Below are positions 42,574-52,068 of a stretch of 64,000 nucleotides of DNA, in pieces. The notes beneath the pieces were generated by a model. It made no database searches, was not told the origin of the DNA, and worked only from the letters and a program-made list of their open reading frames with translations. Position 1 is the first letter of the stretch. Every line of letters begins with the position of its first letter. The translations under genes were made by a program, and so were the position numbers. The stretch is taken from assembly GCF_000169455.1 (NCBI RefSeq), contig NZ_AAYC01000005.1:1-64000 (forward strand). Direction: 5' to 3'. This stretch comes from Roseobacter sp. SK209-2-6. Lineage in GTDB: Bacteria; Pseudomonadota; Alphaproteobacteria; Rhodobacterales; Rhodobacteraceae.

Positions 42574-43122
42574 CTACCCCCGCGCCGCCAGAGCTTCCAT
42601 GGCTGTTTTCAGGTCATGCACCAAAGTCTGCGCCAGAGAGCGGAAGACCATGATCTGAAAGCTCGCCTCTTCCAGCCGCGTCACCGAGGCCATCATATGC
42701 TTCAGCTCTGCTCTGGATGTAGCGCCAACGGGGAATTCGGCGAGGCGAAAATCCACCGGGCAAAGCCGTGCCAGCACCTCTTCGCCGCCGACCCCCTCCA
42801 GGGTGACCACGGCCCAGCCTGCGGATTGATCGGTCAGTGCCGCATGTTCCGACAGACCTTCCGCCGGGGCGGCCCCAGTCAAAAGCGCCATATCACGCCC
42901 GAACCAGATGGCTCTGGCGCCGGCCTTGCCTTCAGTGCTTTCATTCGGCCCAGGGAAGGCCATCCCATGCGCCTTTTTCAGCGCCTTGCTCAGGGCTGCC
43001 TCCTGCCCTTTAAAAGGCGCAATGGTGGTCAGCGGGCCTGGAGTCGCCTCTTTCAGAGTGAGCGCACCGCAGGTGACGGGCAACAGCCCTTCGCAGGGTG
43101 ATTTCAGCGTGAGTTCAGCCAC
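42574..43122 (-). CDS. soxG: Sarcosine oxidase gamma subunit
   Basis: SoxG is a structural subunit of the heterotetrameric sarcosine oxidase. The 182-residue protein begins AELTLKSPCEGLLPV from a GTG at 43122 that overlaps the soxA stop by 8 nt. It includes RAIWFGRDMALLTG, VTLEGVGGEEVLARLCPVDF and RLAEFPVGATSRAELKHMMA. Order soxB-soxD-soxA-soxG is conserved. The internal start (GTG) is chosen because residues before it are not homologous. Confidence 0.92.
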   Translation of the reverse strand: MAELTLKSPCEGLLPVTCGALTLKEATPGPLTTIAPFKGQEAALSKALKKAHGMAFPGPNESTEGKAGARAIWFGRDMALLTGAAPAEGLSEHAALTDQSAGWAVVTLEGVGGEEVLARLCPVDFRLAEFPVGATSRAELKHMMASVTRLEEASFQIMVFRSLAQTLVHDLKTAMEALAARG

Positions 43123-46060
43123 GGGCCCGCTCCCCTTCTGTGTCGTAGAATACCGGCTCGCAGACCTCGCATTGGACATCCAGCCCGCGCATGTGGTCCA
43201 CCAGGCGGATCTGATCCCCGATACGGTTCTGCCCATCCTTAAGGAAGCCCAGCGCAATCATGTGCCCCATCAAAGGCGAGAAGCCCGCCGAGGTGACATA
43301 GCCCTGATCATAGATGCGCTCCACCGGATCCTCCGGGTTGAACAGATGCGCCCCGGCGCTCAGCTCTTTCACGGCACCAACAGGTTTCAAACCAATCAGC
43401 TGCATGCGCTCCTCACCCAATAGGCCCGGGCGCGTCGCCATTGCTTTGCCGATGAAGTCTTTCTTCTTCGACATCAGCCCCTGCATGCCCAGATCAAAGG
43501 CGGTCACCGTGCCGTTGATCTCCGCGTGGGTGATAAAGCCCTTCTCGATCCGCAACACATTCAGCGCCTCCATCCCATAGGCCCCGCCGCCCAGCGCCTC
43601 TGCCCGTTCGACCAAGAGCCGGTAGAGGCTGTCGCCATAGCCCGCGGGCAGCGCCAGCTCATATGCTTCTTCGCCTGAAAAGGAGATCCGGAACAAGCGG
43701 CCCTTGATCCCCATGACAGAGATCTCACCGCAACCCATGAAGGGCCAGCTTTCGCTGTCGATCTTTTCGTCCAGCAAGCCGTTCAGCAACTCACGCGATT
43801 TCGGTCCGGCTACAGCAAACTGTGCCCATTGTTCCGTGACCGAGGTAAAGCGCACATCCCATTCGGGCCGCAGAGCTTGAGAGACGAACTCCAGATGCGC
43901 CATGACCTGACCGGCAGCAGCGGTGGTGGTGGTCATCACATAGTGATGCTCCCCCAGCCGCGCGGTGGTGCCGTCATCCATGATGAAACCGTCTTCGCGC
44001 AGCATGAGCCCGTAGCGGGTCTTGCCGACCTTCAGCTTTGAGAAGCCATTGGTATAGACAAAATCCAGGAATTTACCTGCATCCGCGCCCTGAATGTCGA
44101 TCTTGCCCAGGGTGGAAACATCACAGATGCCCACCGCATTGCGCACATACATGACCTCACGGTCGCAGGACTGGCGCCAGTTGGTCTCTCCCGGCTTGGG
44201 GAAATAGGCGGCCCGGTACCAGAGGCCGACCTCAAGCTGATGCGCCCCGCGCGCTTCCCCGGCCTCATGGGAGGTGAGGAAGCGTTGCGGCTTAAAGCCC
44301 TCATCGGCAGCCCCCGCTCCCATGGCGCCAATGGCCATCGGCGTAAAGGGCGGGCGAAATGTGGTCGTGCCGGTCTCAGGTATTGTGCGCCCGTTGGCAT
44401 CGGCCAGCACCGCCAGCGCAGCAACATTGGAGTTCTTGCCCTGATCCGTCGCCATGCCCTGGGTGGTGTAGCGCTTCATATGCTCGACCGAGCGGAAGTT
44501 CTCCACCGCTGCCTGTTTCACATCCTTGACCGTCACATCATTCTGGAAGTCGAGCCAGGCGCGGCCCTTGCCCGGCACCGCCCAAAGCGGTGCAATCCGG
44601 TATTCTGCATCCTCCGCCTGCGGCAATTCCTGCGTGGCAGCCGCCAGCCCCAGGTCATTCAGAGCAGCCAGTGCCGCTTCCGCCCCTTCGCGCAGGGCAC
44701 CAGCCGTGCTGAAGCTGCCATTGCAGGCCCCCGCCGCCCGCAGCCCAGGCACCGCGCCCGCCTCGGGCACAAAGCCCAGAATATCTCGCCGCCAGGCAGG
44801 CCGCGCGTTCAGGTGGCAGGTCAAATGCACCGAAGGGTTCCAGCCGCCGGACATCGCCAGGCAATCGGTCTGGATCTTCTCTTCACCGCGCACCGAGCGC
44901 ACGGTGATGCTCTCCAGCTGCTTGCCGCCGCCGGAGTTGCAGACCTGCGCACCCTTGATCACCGGATAGAGATCGCTTTCGGGCGCATCATGGCGGCTGT
45001 CGATCACCGCTGCCAGATGCACGCCGGATTTCACCAGATCGTGCGCAGTGCGGTGGGCATCGTCGTTATTGGCAAAGAGCGTCATGCGCTCGCCCGGGGC
45101 CACGCCCCAGCGGTTGAGATAGGCCCGCACCGCACCGGCCATCATGATGCCGGGGCGGTCGTTGTTGCGGAATGCCACCGGGCGCTCAATAGCGCCAGCC
45201 GCCAGCACTGTGCGCTTGGCGGCGATCCGCCAAAAGCATTCGCGCGGCAGATGGCTGCCCTTCAGGCTATGACTGCGCGGCAGATGATGGCTCACCCGCT
45301 CCAGTGCTGCATAGGTGCCCTGATCATAGGCGCCGGTGACCGAAGTCCGGCGCATCAGGCGCACATTCTCCATGGCCTCCAGCTCTGCCTCAGCCTCTGC
45401 CACCCAGAGATGCGCGGGCTTGCCATCGATCTCTTCGTCTTCGGCCAAGAGGCGCCCGCCCAAGCGGCAGTCCTCTTCACACATGATTACATCCGCCCCG
45501 GCACGCCCCGCGGTCAGGGCCGCCATCAGCCCGGCAGGCCCGGAGCCAATCACCAAAAGATCGCAAAAGCCATAGGCCTTCTCATAGGCGTCCGTGTCCG
45601 CCTCACCCGACAGGGCACCCAGCCCCGCCGCGCGCCGGATCATCGGCTCATAGAGTTTTTCCCAAAAGGCAGCGGGCCACATGAAGGTCTTGTAATAGAA
45701 CCCGGCCCCAAAGAAGGGGGCGGCCAGATTGTTCAGCGCCATCACATCATGCTCGACCGAGGGCCAGCAGTTCTGGCTGCGCGCCTCCAGCCCCTCAAAA
45801 AGCTCCTGCGTCGTCGCCCTCTGGTTCGGGTCCTGCTGCGGCCCGTGACCCAGAGTGACCAGGGCATTGGGTTCTTCGCTGCCCGCTGTCAGAATGCCGC
45901 GCGGCCGGTGATATTTGAATGAGCGCCCCACCAGATGCACACCATTGGCCAAAAGGGCAGAAGCCAGGGTGTCTCCCTCCTGCCCCATCAAATGACGGCC
46001 ATTGAAGGTAAAGCTGACGGATTTCGCTTCAGGCGCCAGTCCTTTGCCCGCAATCCTCAT
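43115..46060 (-). CDS. soxA: Sarcosine oxidase alpha subunit
   Basis: SoxA (981 residues) carries the NAD site and, at the C-terminus, the tetrahydrofolate-binding GcvT-like domain that captures formaldehyde as 5,10-methylene-THF. The N-terminus has VSFTFNGRHLMGQEGDTLAS; the dinucleotide fold is LLVIGSGPAGLMAALTAGRA near residues 169-188; the THF domain starts at about 610 (LEVGLWYRAAYFPKPGETNW) and ends GHMIALGFLKDG. It overlaps soxD by 4 nt (ATGA) and soxG by 8 nt. Confidence 0.97.
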   Translation of the reverse strand: MRIAGKGLAPEAKSVSFTFNGRHLMGQEGDTLASALLANGVHLVGRSFKYHRPRGILTAGSEEPNALVTLGHGPQQDPNQRATTQELFEGLEARSQNCWPSVEHDVMALNNLAAPFFGAGFYYKTFMWPAAFWEKLYEPMIRRAAGLGALSGEADTDAYEKAYGFCDLLVIGSGPAGLMAALTAGRAGADVIMCEEDCRLGGRLLAEDEEIDGKPAHLWVAEAEAELEAMENVRLMRRTSVTGAYDQGTYAALERVSHHLPRSHSLKGSHLPRECFWRIAAKRTVLAAGAIERPVAFRNNDRPGIMMAGAVRAYLNRWGVAPGERMTLFANNDDAHRTAHDLVKSGVHLAAVIDSRHDAPESDLYPVIKGAQVCNSGGGKQLESITVRSVRGEEKIQTDCLAMSGGWNPSVHLTCHLNARPAWRRDILGFVPEAGAVPGLRAAGACNGSFSTAGALREGAEAALAALNDLGLAAATQELPQAEDAEYRIAPLWAVPGKGRAWLDFQNDVTVKDVKQAAVENFRSVEHMKRYTTQGMATDQGKNSNVAALAVLADANGRTIPETGTTTFRPPFTPMAIGAMGAGAADEGFKPQRFLTSHEAGEARGAHQLEVGLWYRAAYFPKPGETNWRQSCDREVMYVRNAVGICDVSTLGKIDIQGADAGKFLDFVYTNGFSKLKVGKTRYGLMLREDGFIMDDGTTARLGEHHYVMTTTTAAAGQVMAHLEFVSQALRPEWDVRFTSVTEQWAQFAVAGPKSRELLNGLLDEKIDSESWPFMGCGEISVMGIKGRLFRISFSGEEAYELALPAGYGDSLYRLLVERAEALGGGAYGMEALNVLRIEKGFITHAEINGTVTAFDLGMQGLMSKKKDFIGKAMATRPGLLGEERMQLIGLKPVGAVKELSAGAHLFNPEDPVERIYDQGYVTSAGFSPLMGHMIALGFLKDGQNRIGDQIRLVDHMRGLDVQCEVCEPVFYDTEGERARG

Positions 46061-46326
46061 CGTGCACCTCCCAGCCCGGCATCCGCCGCCAGCACCACAT
46101 CGGTAATCTCATGCGTGGCGGTATCGCGCGTCACTCTGAGCCAGGAATTGCAGCCCATCTCATGATACCAAAGCTCCTCCAGCTCCCCTGCCGGGTTTTC
46201 CCGCAGGTGCACATGGGCATGCCAGGCGTCCAGATCGGCCTCCGCAGCAGGGCGTTCCAGCGCGGCCCCTTTGTAATAGAATTCGCGGCGGTCTCTTTCA
46301 CCGCAGAGCGGACAGGTGATCCTCAT
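46057..46326 (-). CDS. soxD: Sarcosine oxidase delta subunit
   Basis: SoxD is the small zinc-binding subunit. The 89-residue protein begins MRITCPLCGERDRREFYYKG, with the zinc cysteines, and has a conserved WYHEMGCNSWLRVTRDTATH segment. The ATG at 46326 gives the canonical start; upstream residues are dropped. It overlaps soxA by 4 nt and lies 69 nt after soxB. Confidence 0.95.
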   Translation of the reverse strand: MRITCPLCGERDRREFYYKGAALERPAAEADLDAWHAHVHLRENPAGELEELWYHEMGCNSWLRVTRDTATHEITDVVLAADAGLGGAR

Positions 46327-46395
46327 TGCCAAGGCTCCCTTTTCATTTTGCTCCAAATACCTCCGCCGGAGGCTCCCCAGATTGGCAACAAAGCC

Positions 46396-47649
46396 TTAGT
46401 GCAAATTATGCTGCGCACCGGTCCCCTCCTCATCCATCAGGCCCACGCCACTGCAGAAACGGTCGAGCTTCAGTTTCTCCGCCGCCCCATGGGGCCGGTC
46501 GGTGGCAATCAGATGCGCGTAGACATTGCCGGAGCCGGGTGTGGCCTTGAAGCCGCCGTAGCACCAGCCGCAATTGAGATAGAGGCCCTCAATCGGGGAA
46601 TGATCGATGATGGGCGAGCCATCCGGCGTCATATCCATAATGCCGCCCCAGCTGCGCAAGAGCCGCGCCTTGCTGACCGCTGGCACCATGGCAACGCAGG
46701 TCTCCATGGTGTGCTCCACCATCGGAAGGTTGCCGCGCGCCGCATAAGAGGCGTAGAAATCCAGATAGCTGCCAAAAACCAGCCCGCCCTTGTCGGACTG
46801 GCTGATATAGAGATGACCCTCGGCAAAGGTGATCACGTGGTCGATGAGAGGCTTCAGCCCCTCCGAGACAAAGGCCTGCAGCACATGGCTCTCGATCGGC
46901 AGGGTGAGCCCCGCCATAGCCGCCACCTGAGAGCTGCGCCCAGCGGCGGCCAGCGCAACTTTCTTGGCCTTGATTGGCCCGCGCGCGGTCTGCACCCCGG
47001 TGACCTTGCCGTTCTCGACATCGATGCCAGTCACTTCGCAATTCTGGATCAGATCCACGCCGCGCATATCAGCACCGCGGGCAAAGCCCCAGGCCACAGC
47101 ATCATGGCGCGCGGTGCCCGCCCGGCGCTGCATAAGTCCGCCCATGATGGGAAAACGGTTATTGTCGAAATTCAAAAACGGCGCCAGCCGGCGCACGGCT
47201 TCGCGGTCCAGCAGTTCTGCATCATCACCCTGGTTGACGATGGCATTGCCGCGCCGCACGGCTGCGTCGCGCTGGCCGTCATTGTGGAACAGGTTGATAA
47301 TCCCGCGCTGGGACATCATCGCATTGTAGTTCAGCTCCTGCTCCAGGCTCTCCCAGAGCTTCAGAGAATGCGAATAGAATTCAGAGTTTCCGGGCAGATA
47401 GTAGTTGGCCCGCACGATGGTGGTGTTGCGACCGACATTGCCGCCGCCGAGATAACCCTTCTCCAGCACCGCCACATTGGTGATGCCATGCTCCGCCGCC
47501 AGGTAATAGGCCGTTGCCAGCCCATGACCGCCGCCGCCGATGATCACCACATCATATTCGCGCTTGGGCTCAGGGTCACGCCAATGGGGCGCCCAACCCT
47601 TGTTTCCGGTGAGCCCCTCCTTGAGCACCCGCCATCCCGAAAACCGCAT
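46396..47649 (-). CDS. soxB: Sarcosine oxidase beta subunit
   Basis: SoxB carries the covalent FMN and the FAD and oxidises sarcosine to glycine. The 417-residue protein has the dinucleotide fold VVIIGGGGHGLATAYYLA at about residues 34-51, the GYLGGGNVGRNTTIVRANY segment, and the GIMDMTPDGSPIIDHSPIEG segment near the end. AGGAG precedes the ATG. It is the first gene of soxBDAG. Confidence 0.97.
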   Translation of the reverse strand: MRFSGWRVLKEGLTGNKGWAPHWRDPEPKREYDVVIIGGGGHGLATAYYLAAEHGITNVAVLEKGYLGGGNVGRNTTIVRANYYLPGNSEFYSHSLKLWESLEQELNYNAMMSQRGIINLFHNDGQRDAAVRRGNAIVNQGDDAELLDREAVRRLAPFLNFDNNRFPIMGGLMQRRAGTARHDAVAWGFARGADMRGVDLIQNCEVTGIDVENGKVTGVQTARGPIKAKKVALAAAGRSSQVAAMAGLTLPIESHVLQAFVSEGLKPLIDHVITFAEGHLYISQSDKGGLVFGSYLDFYASYAARGNLPMVEHTMETCVAMVPAVSKARLLRSWGGIMDMTPDGSPIIDHSPIEGLYLNCGWCYGGFKATPGSGNVYAHLIATDRPHGAAEKLKLDRFCSGVGLMDEEGTGAQHNLH

Positions 47650-47879
47650 CCTGCACTCCTCCCCCTGTATTTTGGCCTGACCGCGAATTACCGCAAAAAG
47701 GTTGCGCTATTGCTAGCGACTTTCAAGCAAGGCGGGTAGAGCAAAGCCGCAGAATTTAGCAAAGCGGCAAGCTCCCGCCGCCACAGATCACCAGAACTAA
47801 TCACATGTGTCTAGTACCAATGCCGACAAATCGGGGCACAAATTCCGCAAATCCCGCCGCAAAGCAGCCGCTACGGAAA

Positions 47880-48695
47880 TCAACCCGGGATCTGGGCGCC
47901 CTCACTGCCGCATTCTGCCCGCTTCTTTTCCCAGAAAGCCTGCTCTTCCGCCGCCATGCGTTCGGCACTCCAGCGCGCGCCAAAGATTTCCTGCATCAGA
48001 TCAAAGGCATCCTGCGCCCTTCGCATGCAGTGCAGCCTTGCTACTTCAAAACGCAGAGACAGCAGTGTTGGCTGCAGTTCAGTTGCTTCCGCGACATCCC
48101 GGCGCATTTCCACATCGGAATTCGGGCAGTTATCCAGCCAATGGCGCCGCGCGGCCTCCACTTTGGGCGCCGCCCCGGCCTCCAGCAGCAGACGGGCAAC
48201 CTTCGGATAGGGTGACCTCCACTCATAATAGGGCTGCACCACCAGGAACGGCACCAGTGCAAAAGGGTTGAACTTTTCAAGATCCGGCTGGCAGACCAGC
48301 AAGGTTTGATCGAAAGCCAGAACCGCGTGATCAAAAGCTCTGAGCCCGGAGAGATCACGCTGGTCCACTGCTTGTTTGACTTCGGGCAGCTCCAAAAGGA
48401 ACGCGACCGCAAAAGCATAGCCTTTGGCGGCAGCGCGTATCAGAAGATTGCGCCCCTTCCCGTCCAATGCCAGGGGCTCCAGCCGCCCGGCCTATTGCAG
48501 GCTGCGCCAGTCTTCGAGCAGCTTTTGCTCGGCGGCTTGCCAGTCCTCCAGGGACCCACCAGTGGTTTCGCCCAGCACATAAAGCCTGCGGCCAAAGTCC
48601 TTCAGAGCAGTTTGCCCGTTTGCCGCGGAACCCGCCAAAGAAATGGCGGGCAAAAGGCCCGCCATCCAAAGTGCACAGAAACCGGCGAAGAACCG
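47880..48695 (-). pseudogene. Secreted ankyrin-like protein interrupted by an in-frame TAG
   Basis: One reading frame runs from about 48695 to the stop at 47880, broken by a TAG at 48494-48492. Before it, RFFAGFCALWMAGLLPAISL looks like a signal peptide continuing to AGSAANGQ, then ALKDFGRRLYVLGETTGGSL and EDWQAAEQKLLEDWRSLQ. After it the frame continues AGRLEPLALDGKGRNLLIRA, AAKGYAFAVAFLLELPEVKQ and an ankyrin-like helical pair. A second TAG at 48698-48696 sits where the start codon of the signal peptide would be expected; the first ATG in frame is 48665. The gene is read leftward just after the glutamate dehydrogenase. It looks like a decaying gene; the second part could start from TTG 48467 as a 195-residue protein. 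Confidence 0.7.
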
Positions 48696-48702
48696 CTAAG
48701 GA

Positions 48703-50133
48703 TCAGAGCCCCTTGGCCCGATAGCTGCGGGCGACCTTGTCGATCGAGACCAGATAGGCCGCGGTGCGCAGATCGGTTACATCGTCCCGGCTGTGCCAGA
48801 CCTCGCGCATAGACTGATAGGCAATCCGCATTGTGTCATCGAGACCGGAACGCACCAGCTCCAACTCATCCGCACCGCGCAGGTACTTATCTTTGAAACT
48901 GCCTTCGAGGTTCCAAGTATTGCCCATGCTATCGGACAGCGCTTCCAACTGATCAACAACCAATTGGTGACGCGCCTCCTCCTGCCGCCGCTGCATGCGT
49001 CCAAAACGAATATGGCTCAGGTTCTTGACCCACTCAAAGTAGGAGACCGTCACACCACCTGCGTTTGCATACATATCAGGGATGATTACCGTACCCTTGT
49101 TGCGCAGGATCTCATCCGCGCCCGAAGTCACCGGACCATTCGCCGCTTCGATGATCAAAGGAGCTTTGATCTCTTTTGCGTTGCTGAGGTTGATTACCCC
49201 TTCGAGTGCGGCCGGGATCAGAATATCGCAATCCTGCTCCAGCAGTTTTGCCCCATCTTCGATCAGGTTGGCATCCGGGTAGCCACTCACACCACCGTGT
49301 TTGATGATCCAGTTGCGCACGGCCTCTACGTCCAGGCCCTCCTCGCGGAACAACGCGCCATCTCTTTCGATTACACCGGTAATCAGCGCCCCATCCTCTT
49401 CGCTGAGGAATTTTGCAGCGTGATAACCCACGTTGCCAAGTCCCTGAACAATGACTCGCTTGCCCTCAAGGGTACCAGAGAGACCCGCCTTGGCCTTGTC
49501 CTCTTCGTAGCGAAAGAACTCTCGCAGAGCATATTGAACGCCACGCCCGGTGGCCTCTACCCGCCCAGAGATCCCCCCCGCATTCAGCGGCTTGCCGGTA
49601 ACACAGGCGCGACCATTGATATCGGTGGTATTCATGCGCTGATACTGGTCTGCAATCCAGGCCATCTCACGCTCACCGGTGCCCATATCAGGAGCCGGGA
49701 CGTTCTGGGCCGGGTTGATCATGTCACGCTTGGCCAACTCATAGGCAAAACGGCGGGTGATCAACTCCAGCTCATGCTCTTCATATTCACGCGGATCAAT
49801 GCAAAGCCCGCCTTTGGACCCGCCAAAGGGTGCTTCAACCAGGGCACATTTATAGGTCATAAGTGCGGCAAGCGCTTCAACCTCATCCTGGTTCACGCCC
49901 AGCGCATAGCGAATACCGCCTTTCACGGGCTCCATATGCTCGGAATGGACCGAGCGATATCCGGTGAAGGTTCGTATCTCGCCGCGAAGGCGCACACCGA
50001 AACGCACCGTGTAGGTGGCGTTGCAGACACGGACCTTTTCCTCGAGCCCTGGCGGTAGGTCCATCAGGGCCACAGCCCGATTGAACATGATATCTACGCT
50101 TTCGCGAAAACTGGGCTCTTTAGGGCTGCTCAT
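48703..50133 (-). CDS. Glu/Leu/Phe/Val-type dehydrogenase (glutamate dehydrogenase)
   Basis: This cytoplasmic enzyme deaminates glutamate to 2-oxoglutarate with NAD(P). The 476-residue protein has the substrate-site PFGGSKGGLCIDPREY (catalytic Lys in GGSKGG), AQNVPAPDMGTGEREMAWIA, and the dinucleotide fold VQGLGNVGYHAAKFL at about residue 230. ATG 50133 with CGGAG is preferred to the GTG at 50142. It is leftward, followed immediately by the interrupted ankyrin-like gene. Confidence 0.93.
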   Translation of the reverse strand: MSSPKEPSFRESVDIMFNRAVALMDLPPGLEEKVRVCNATYTVRFGVRLRGEIRTFTGYRSVHSEHMEPVKGGIRYALGVNQDEVEALAALMTYKCALVEAPFGGSKGGLCIDPREYEEHELELITRRFAYELAKRDMINPAQNVPAPDMGTGEREMAWIADQYQRMNTTDINGRACVTGKPLNAGGISGRVEATGRGVQYALREFFRYEEDKAKAGLSGTLEGKRVIVQGLGNVGYHAAKFLSEEDGALITGVIERDGALFREEGLDVEAVRNWIIKHGGVSGYPDANLIEDGAKLLEQDCDILIPAALEGVINLSNAKEIKAPLIIEAANGPVTSGADEILRNKGTVIIPDMYANAGGVTVSYFEWVKNLSHIRFGRMQRRQEEARHQLVVDQLEALSDSMGNTWNLEGSFKDKYLRGADELELVRSGLDDTMRIAYQSMREVWHSRDDVTDLRTAAYLVSIDKVARSYRAKGL

Positions 50134-50475
50134 TGGCGTCACTCCGTGCTCCTAAAACGACTCAGGTGATTGTCTTTCAAATCTATGCACGGAAGCTTAA
50201 AGAGTGCGACCATTTTAACCCTTTCCATCTCCTTTTTTTCACGTTGCATCTTTCTCGTTTTTCAGACTGTCGATTCGGATAGCCCTCCTCGCCATTGTTG
50301 CCGGTTCCGCGACAGAGGCTGCCGCAGCCAAAAATTGGCGGCCAGATTAAGAAAATTGAAACCAAATAGACCTAACAGCGCCCCATTTCCGCCATCTTCC
50401 CAAACCAATCATGAACTGTCGAAAACCCACTTTGTAAATGCCCCGTGGACCGCGGGGCGATGAAGGTTGCTGCCA
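50134..50475. other. Intergenic region between glutamate dehydrogenase and tadG
   Basis: This 342-nt divergent region holds the promoters of both neighbours. I see no protein gene, no clear -35/-10 pair and no CtrA site. It is AT-richer from about 50200 to 50270, with a CCTTTTTTTC tract. Confidence 0.55.
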
Positions 50476-52068
50476 ATGTTCAAATGCCGGATGCCAGAAA
50501 CCGCCTTGCCGCGCTATGTCCTCGAAAAGAGTGTTAACAACCTGCGCAGCTTTCGTAGTGATGAGAGCGGTGCACTCGCCTATCCCACTATTGCCTTCTT
50601 TCTTGCCATGCTGGCCGTGGGGGGCGTGGGCGTCGACCTGATGCGTTTGGAGCGTGACCGGACTGTTCTGCAATACACATTGGACAGGGCTGTGCTTGCT
50701 GCGGCCGACCTTGACCAAACGCAGGAACCTGCAGTGGTTGTGCAGGACTATCTGAACAAAGCGGGCCTGGGTGAATACTATGAGGCCCCGGAGGTCGAAA
50801 CCGGCCTCGGCTACAAAAAAGTTAAGGCAACCATCGATGCGACCTTTGATGCCCATCTTCTGCAATTCGCAGGCGGCAGCGATTTGCCCGTCTATGCCAG
50901 CTCCACCGCAGAGGAGAGCATCGATGGCCTAGAGATTTCTCTGGTCTTGGATGTATCCGGATCGATGAATTCAAATAGCCGCCTGTCCAACCTCAAGGTG
51001 GCTGCGCGGGATTTCATCGACACCATGGTTGAAAACACTACCGATGGGCGGATGTCGATTTCGATCGTGCCCTATGCGACCCAGGTTTCGGTGTCTGACG
51101 AATTGTTTGACGAATACACAACGTCCGGCACCAACAATTTTGCCAATTGCATCAACTTCGAAACATCAGATTATTCAACAACAGCCCTATCCACCACCAG
51201 CGAACGTGAAAGAACCATGCATTTTTCGCCATGGTACACCTCCAATACACGCGCCTCGGGGTCGCCAATTGACTATGAAATTTGCGACGATCGCAGCAGC
51301 CGCGAGATCCTTCCTCTTCAGAAGGATGCAACAACACTCAAGAGTTTCATTACCAACCTGACCGCTTGGGGAAATACCTCTATCGACATTGGGATGAAAT
51401 GGGGGGTTGCCTTGCTGGATCCATCCGCGCGACCAGCGATCTCATCGCTGGCCTCGGGCGCAAGCGTCCCCAGCGAATTCTCGGTGCGCCCGGTGGACTA
51501 CTCCGACCCAGATACACTCAAAATCATCGTCTTGATGACCGACGGCCAAAACACTTCACAGTACTACGTCGAAGACGATCACCGAGCTGGCGACTCAAAC
51601 GTTTGGTACGACTTTAGCGCGAACAGATATTCCACCTATAACCCCGACAATGGGTACTACTGGCGCGACGGCTATTCCTATTGGTACAGCTCCCCTTATG
51701 GCGGCAACAATGCACAGCAACTAAGCTACCCCGACCTTTTTGCCTATACCTCGTTGAAGTACCTCTATAAGTACATCTACGCCGATTGGATGGGAAGCTA
51801 TTCCGCCAGGAGTGAATGGTACTATGGGGTCTATGACTACCATGGCAACAGCACAAAGAACACGCGCACCAGCAACGTCTGTAGTGCAGCCAAGGCCCAG
51901 GGCATTATCGTCTATACCATCGGCTTTGAAGCACCCAGCAATGGTGTCGCAGTCTTGCAGGATTGTGCCAGCTCGGACTCTCACTACTTCGATGTCGATG
52001 GCCTGGAAATCCGCGATGCCTTTGAATCCATTGCAACCTCAATCCGCAAGCTGAGGCTGACACAATGA
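50476..52068 (+). CDS. TadG-like pilus assembly protein with von Willebrand A domain
   Basis: This 530-residue protein is of the TadG type. The N-terminal part has a prepilin-like SDESGALAYPTIAFFLAMLA segment (about 28-47) with one transmembrane helix. A vWA domain follows, with the MIDAS motif DVSGSMNS at about 159-166 and IVLMTDGQNT later. Between about 380 and 470 is a Tyr/Trp/Ser-rich insert (YYWRDGYSYWYSSPYGGNN). ATG 50476 is preferred over TTG 50467. It overlaps the TadE gene by 4 nt. No tadA/B/C or flp gene is nearby. Confidence 0.85.
   Translation: MFKCRMPETALPRYVLEKSVNNLRSFRSDESGALAYPTIAFFLAMLAVGGVGVDLMRLERDRTVLQYTLDRAVLAAADLDQTQEPAVVVQDYLNKAGLGEYYEAPEVETGLGYKKVKATIDATFDAHLLQFAGGSDLPVYASSTAEESIDGLEISLVLDVSGSMNSNSRLSNLKVAARDFIDTMVENTTDGRMSISIVPYATQVSVSDELFDEYTTSGTNNFANCINFETSDYSTTALSTTSERERTMHFSPWYTSNTRASGSPIDYEICDDRSSREILPLQKDATTLKSFITNLTAWGNTSIDIGMKWGVALLDPSARPAISSLASGASVPSEFSVRPVDYSDPDTLKIIVLMTDGQNTSQYYVEDDHRAGDSNVWYDFSANRYSTYNPDNGYYWRDGYSYWYSSPYGGNNAQQLSYPDLFAYTSLKYLYKYIYADWMGSYSARSEWYYGVYDYHGNSTKNTRTSNVCSAAKAQGIIVYTIGFEAPSNGVAVLQDCASSDSHYFDVDGLEIRDAFESIATSIRKLRLTQ

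Noticed and set aside
44240-45922. A 560-codon frame antisense to soxA
   Set aside because: The translation is Arg/His/Ala-rich with no domain, and soxA on the other strand is unmistakable.
46111-47739. A 542-codon frame antisense to soxD and soxB
   Set aside because: Shadow of the sarcosine oxidase genes; no recognisable motif.
48355-48669. A 104-codon leftward frame starting in the same place as the interrupted ankyrin-like gene
   Set aside because: It is the +1 shadow; the signal peptide and ankyrin-like residues are in the other frame.
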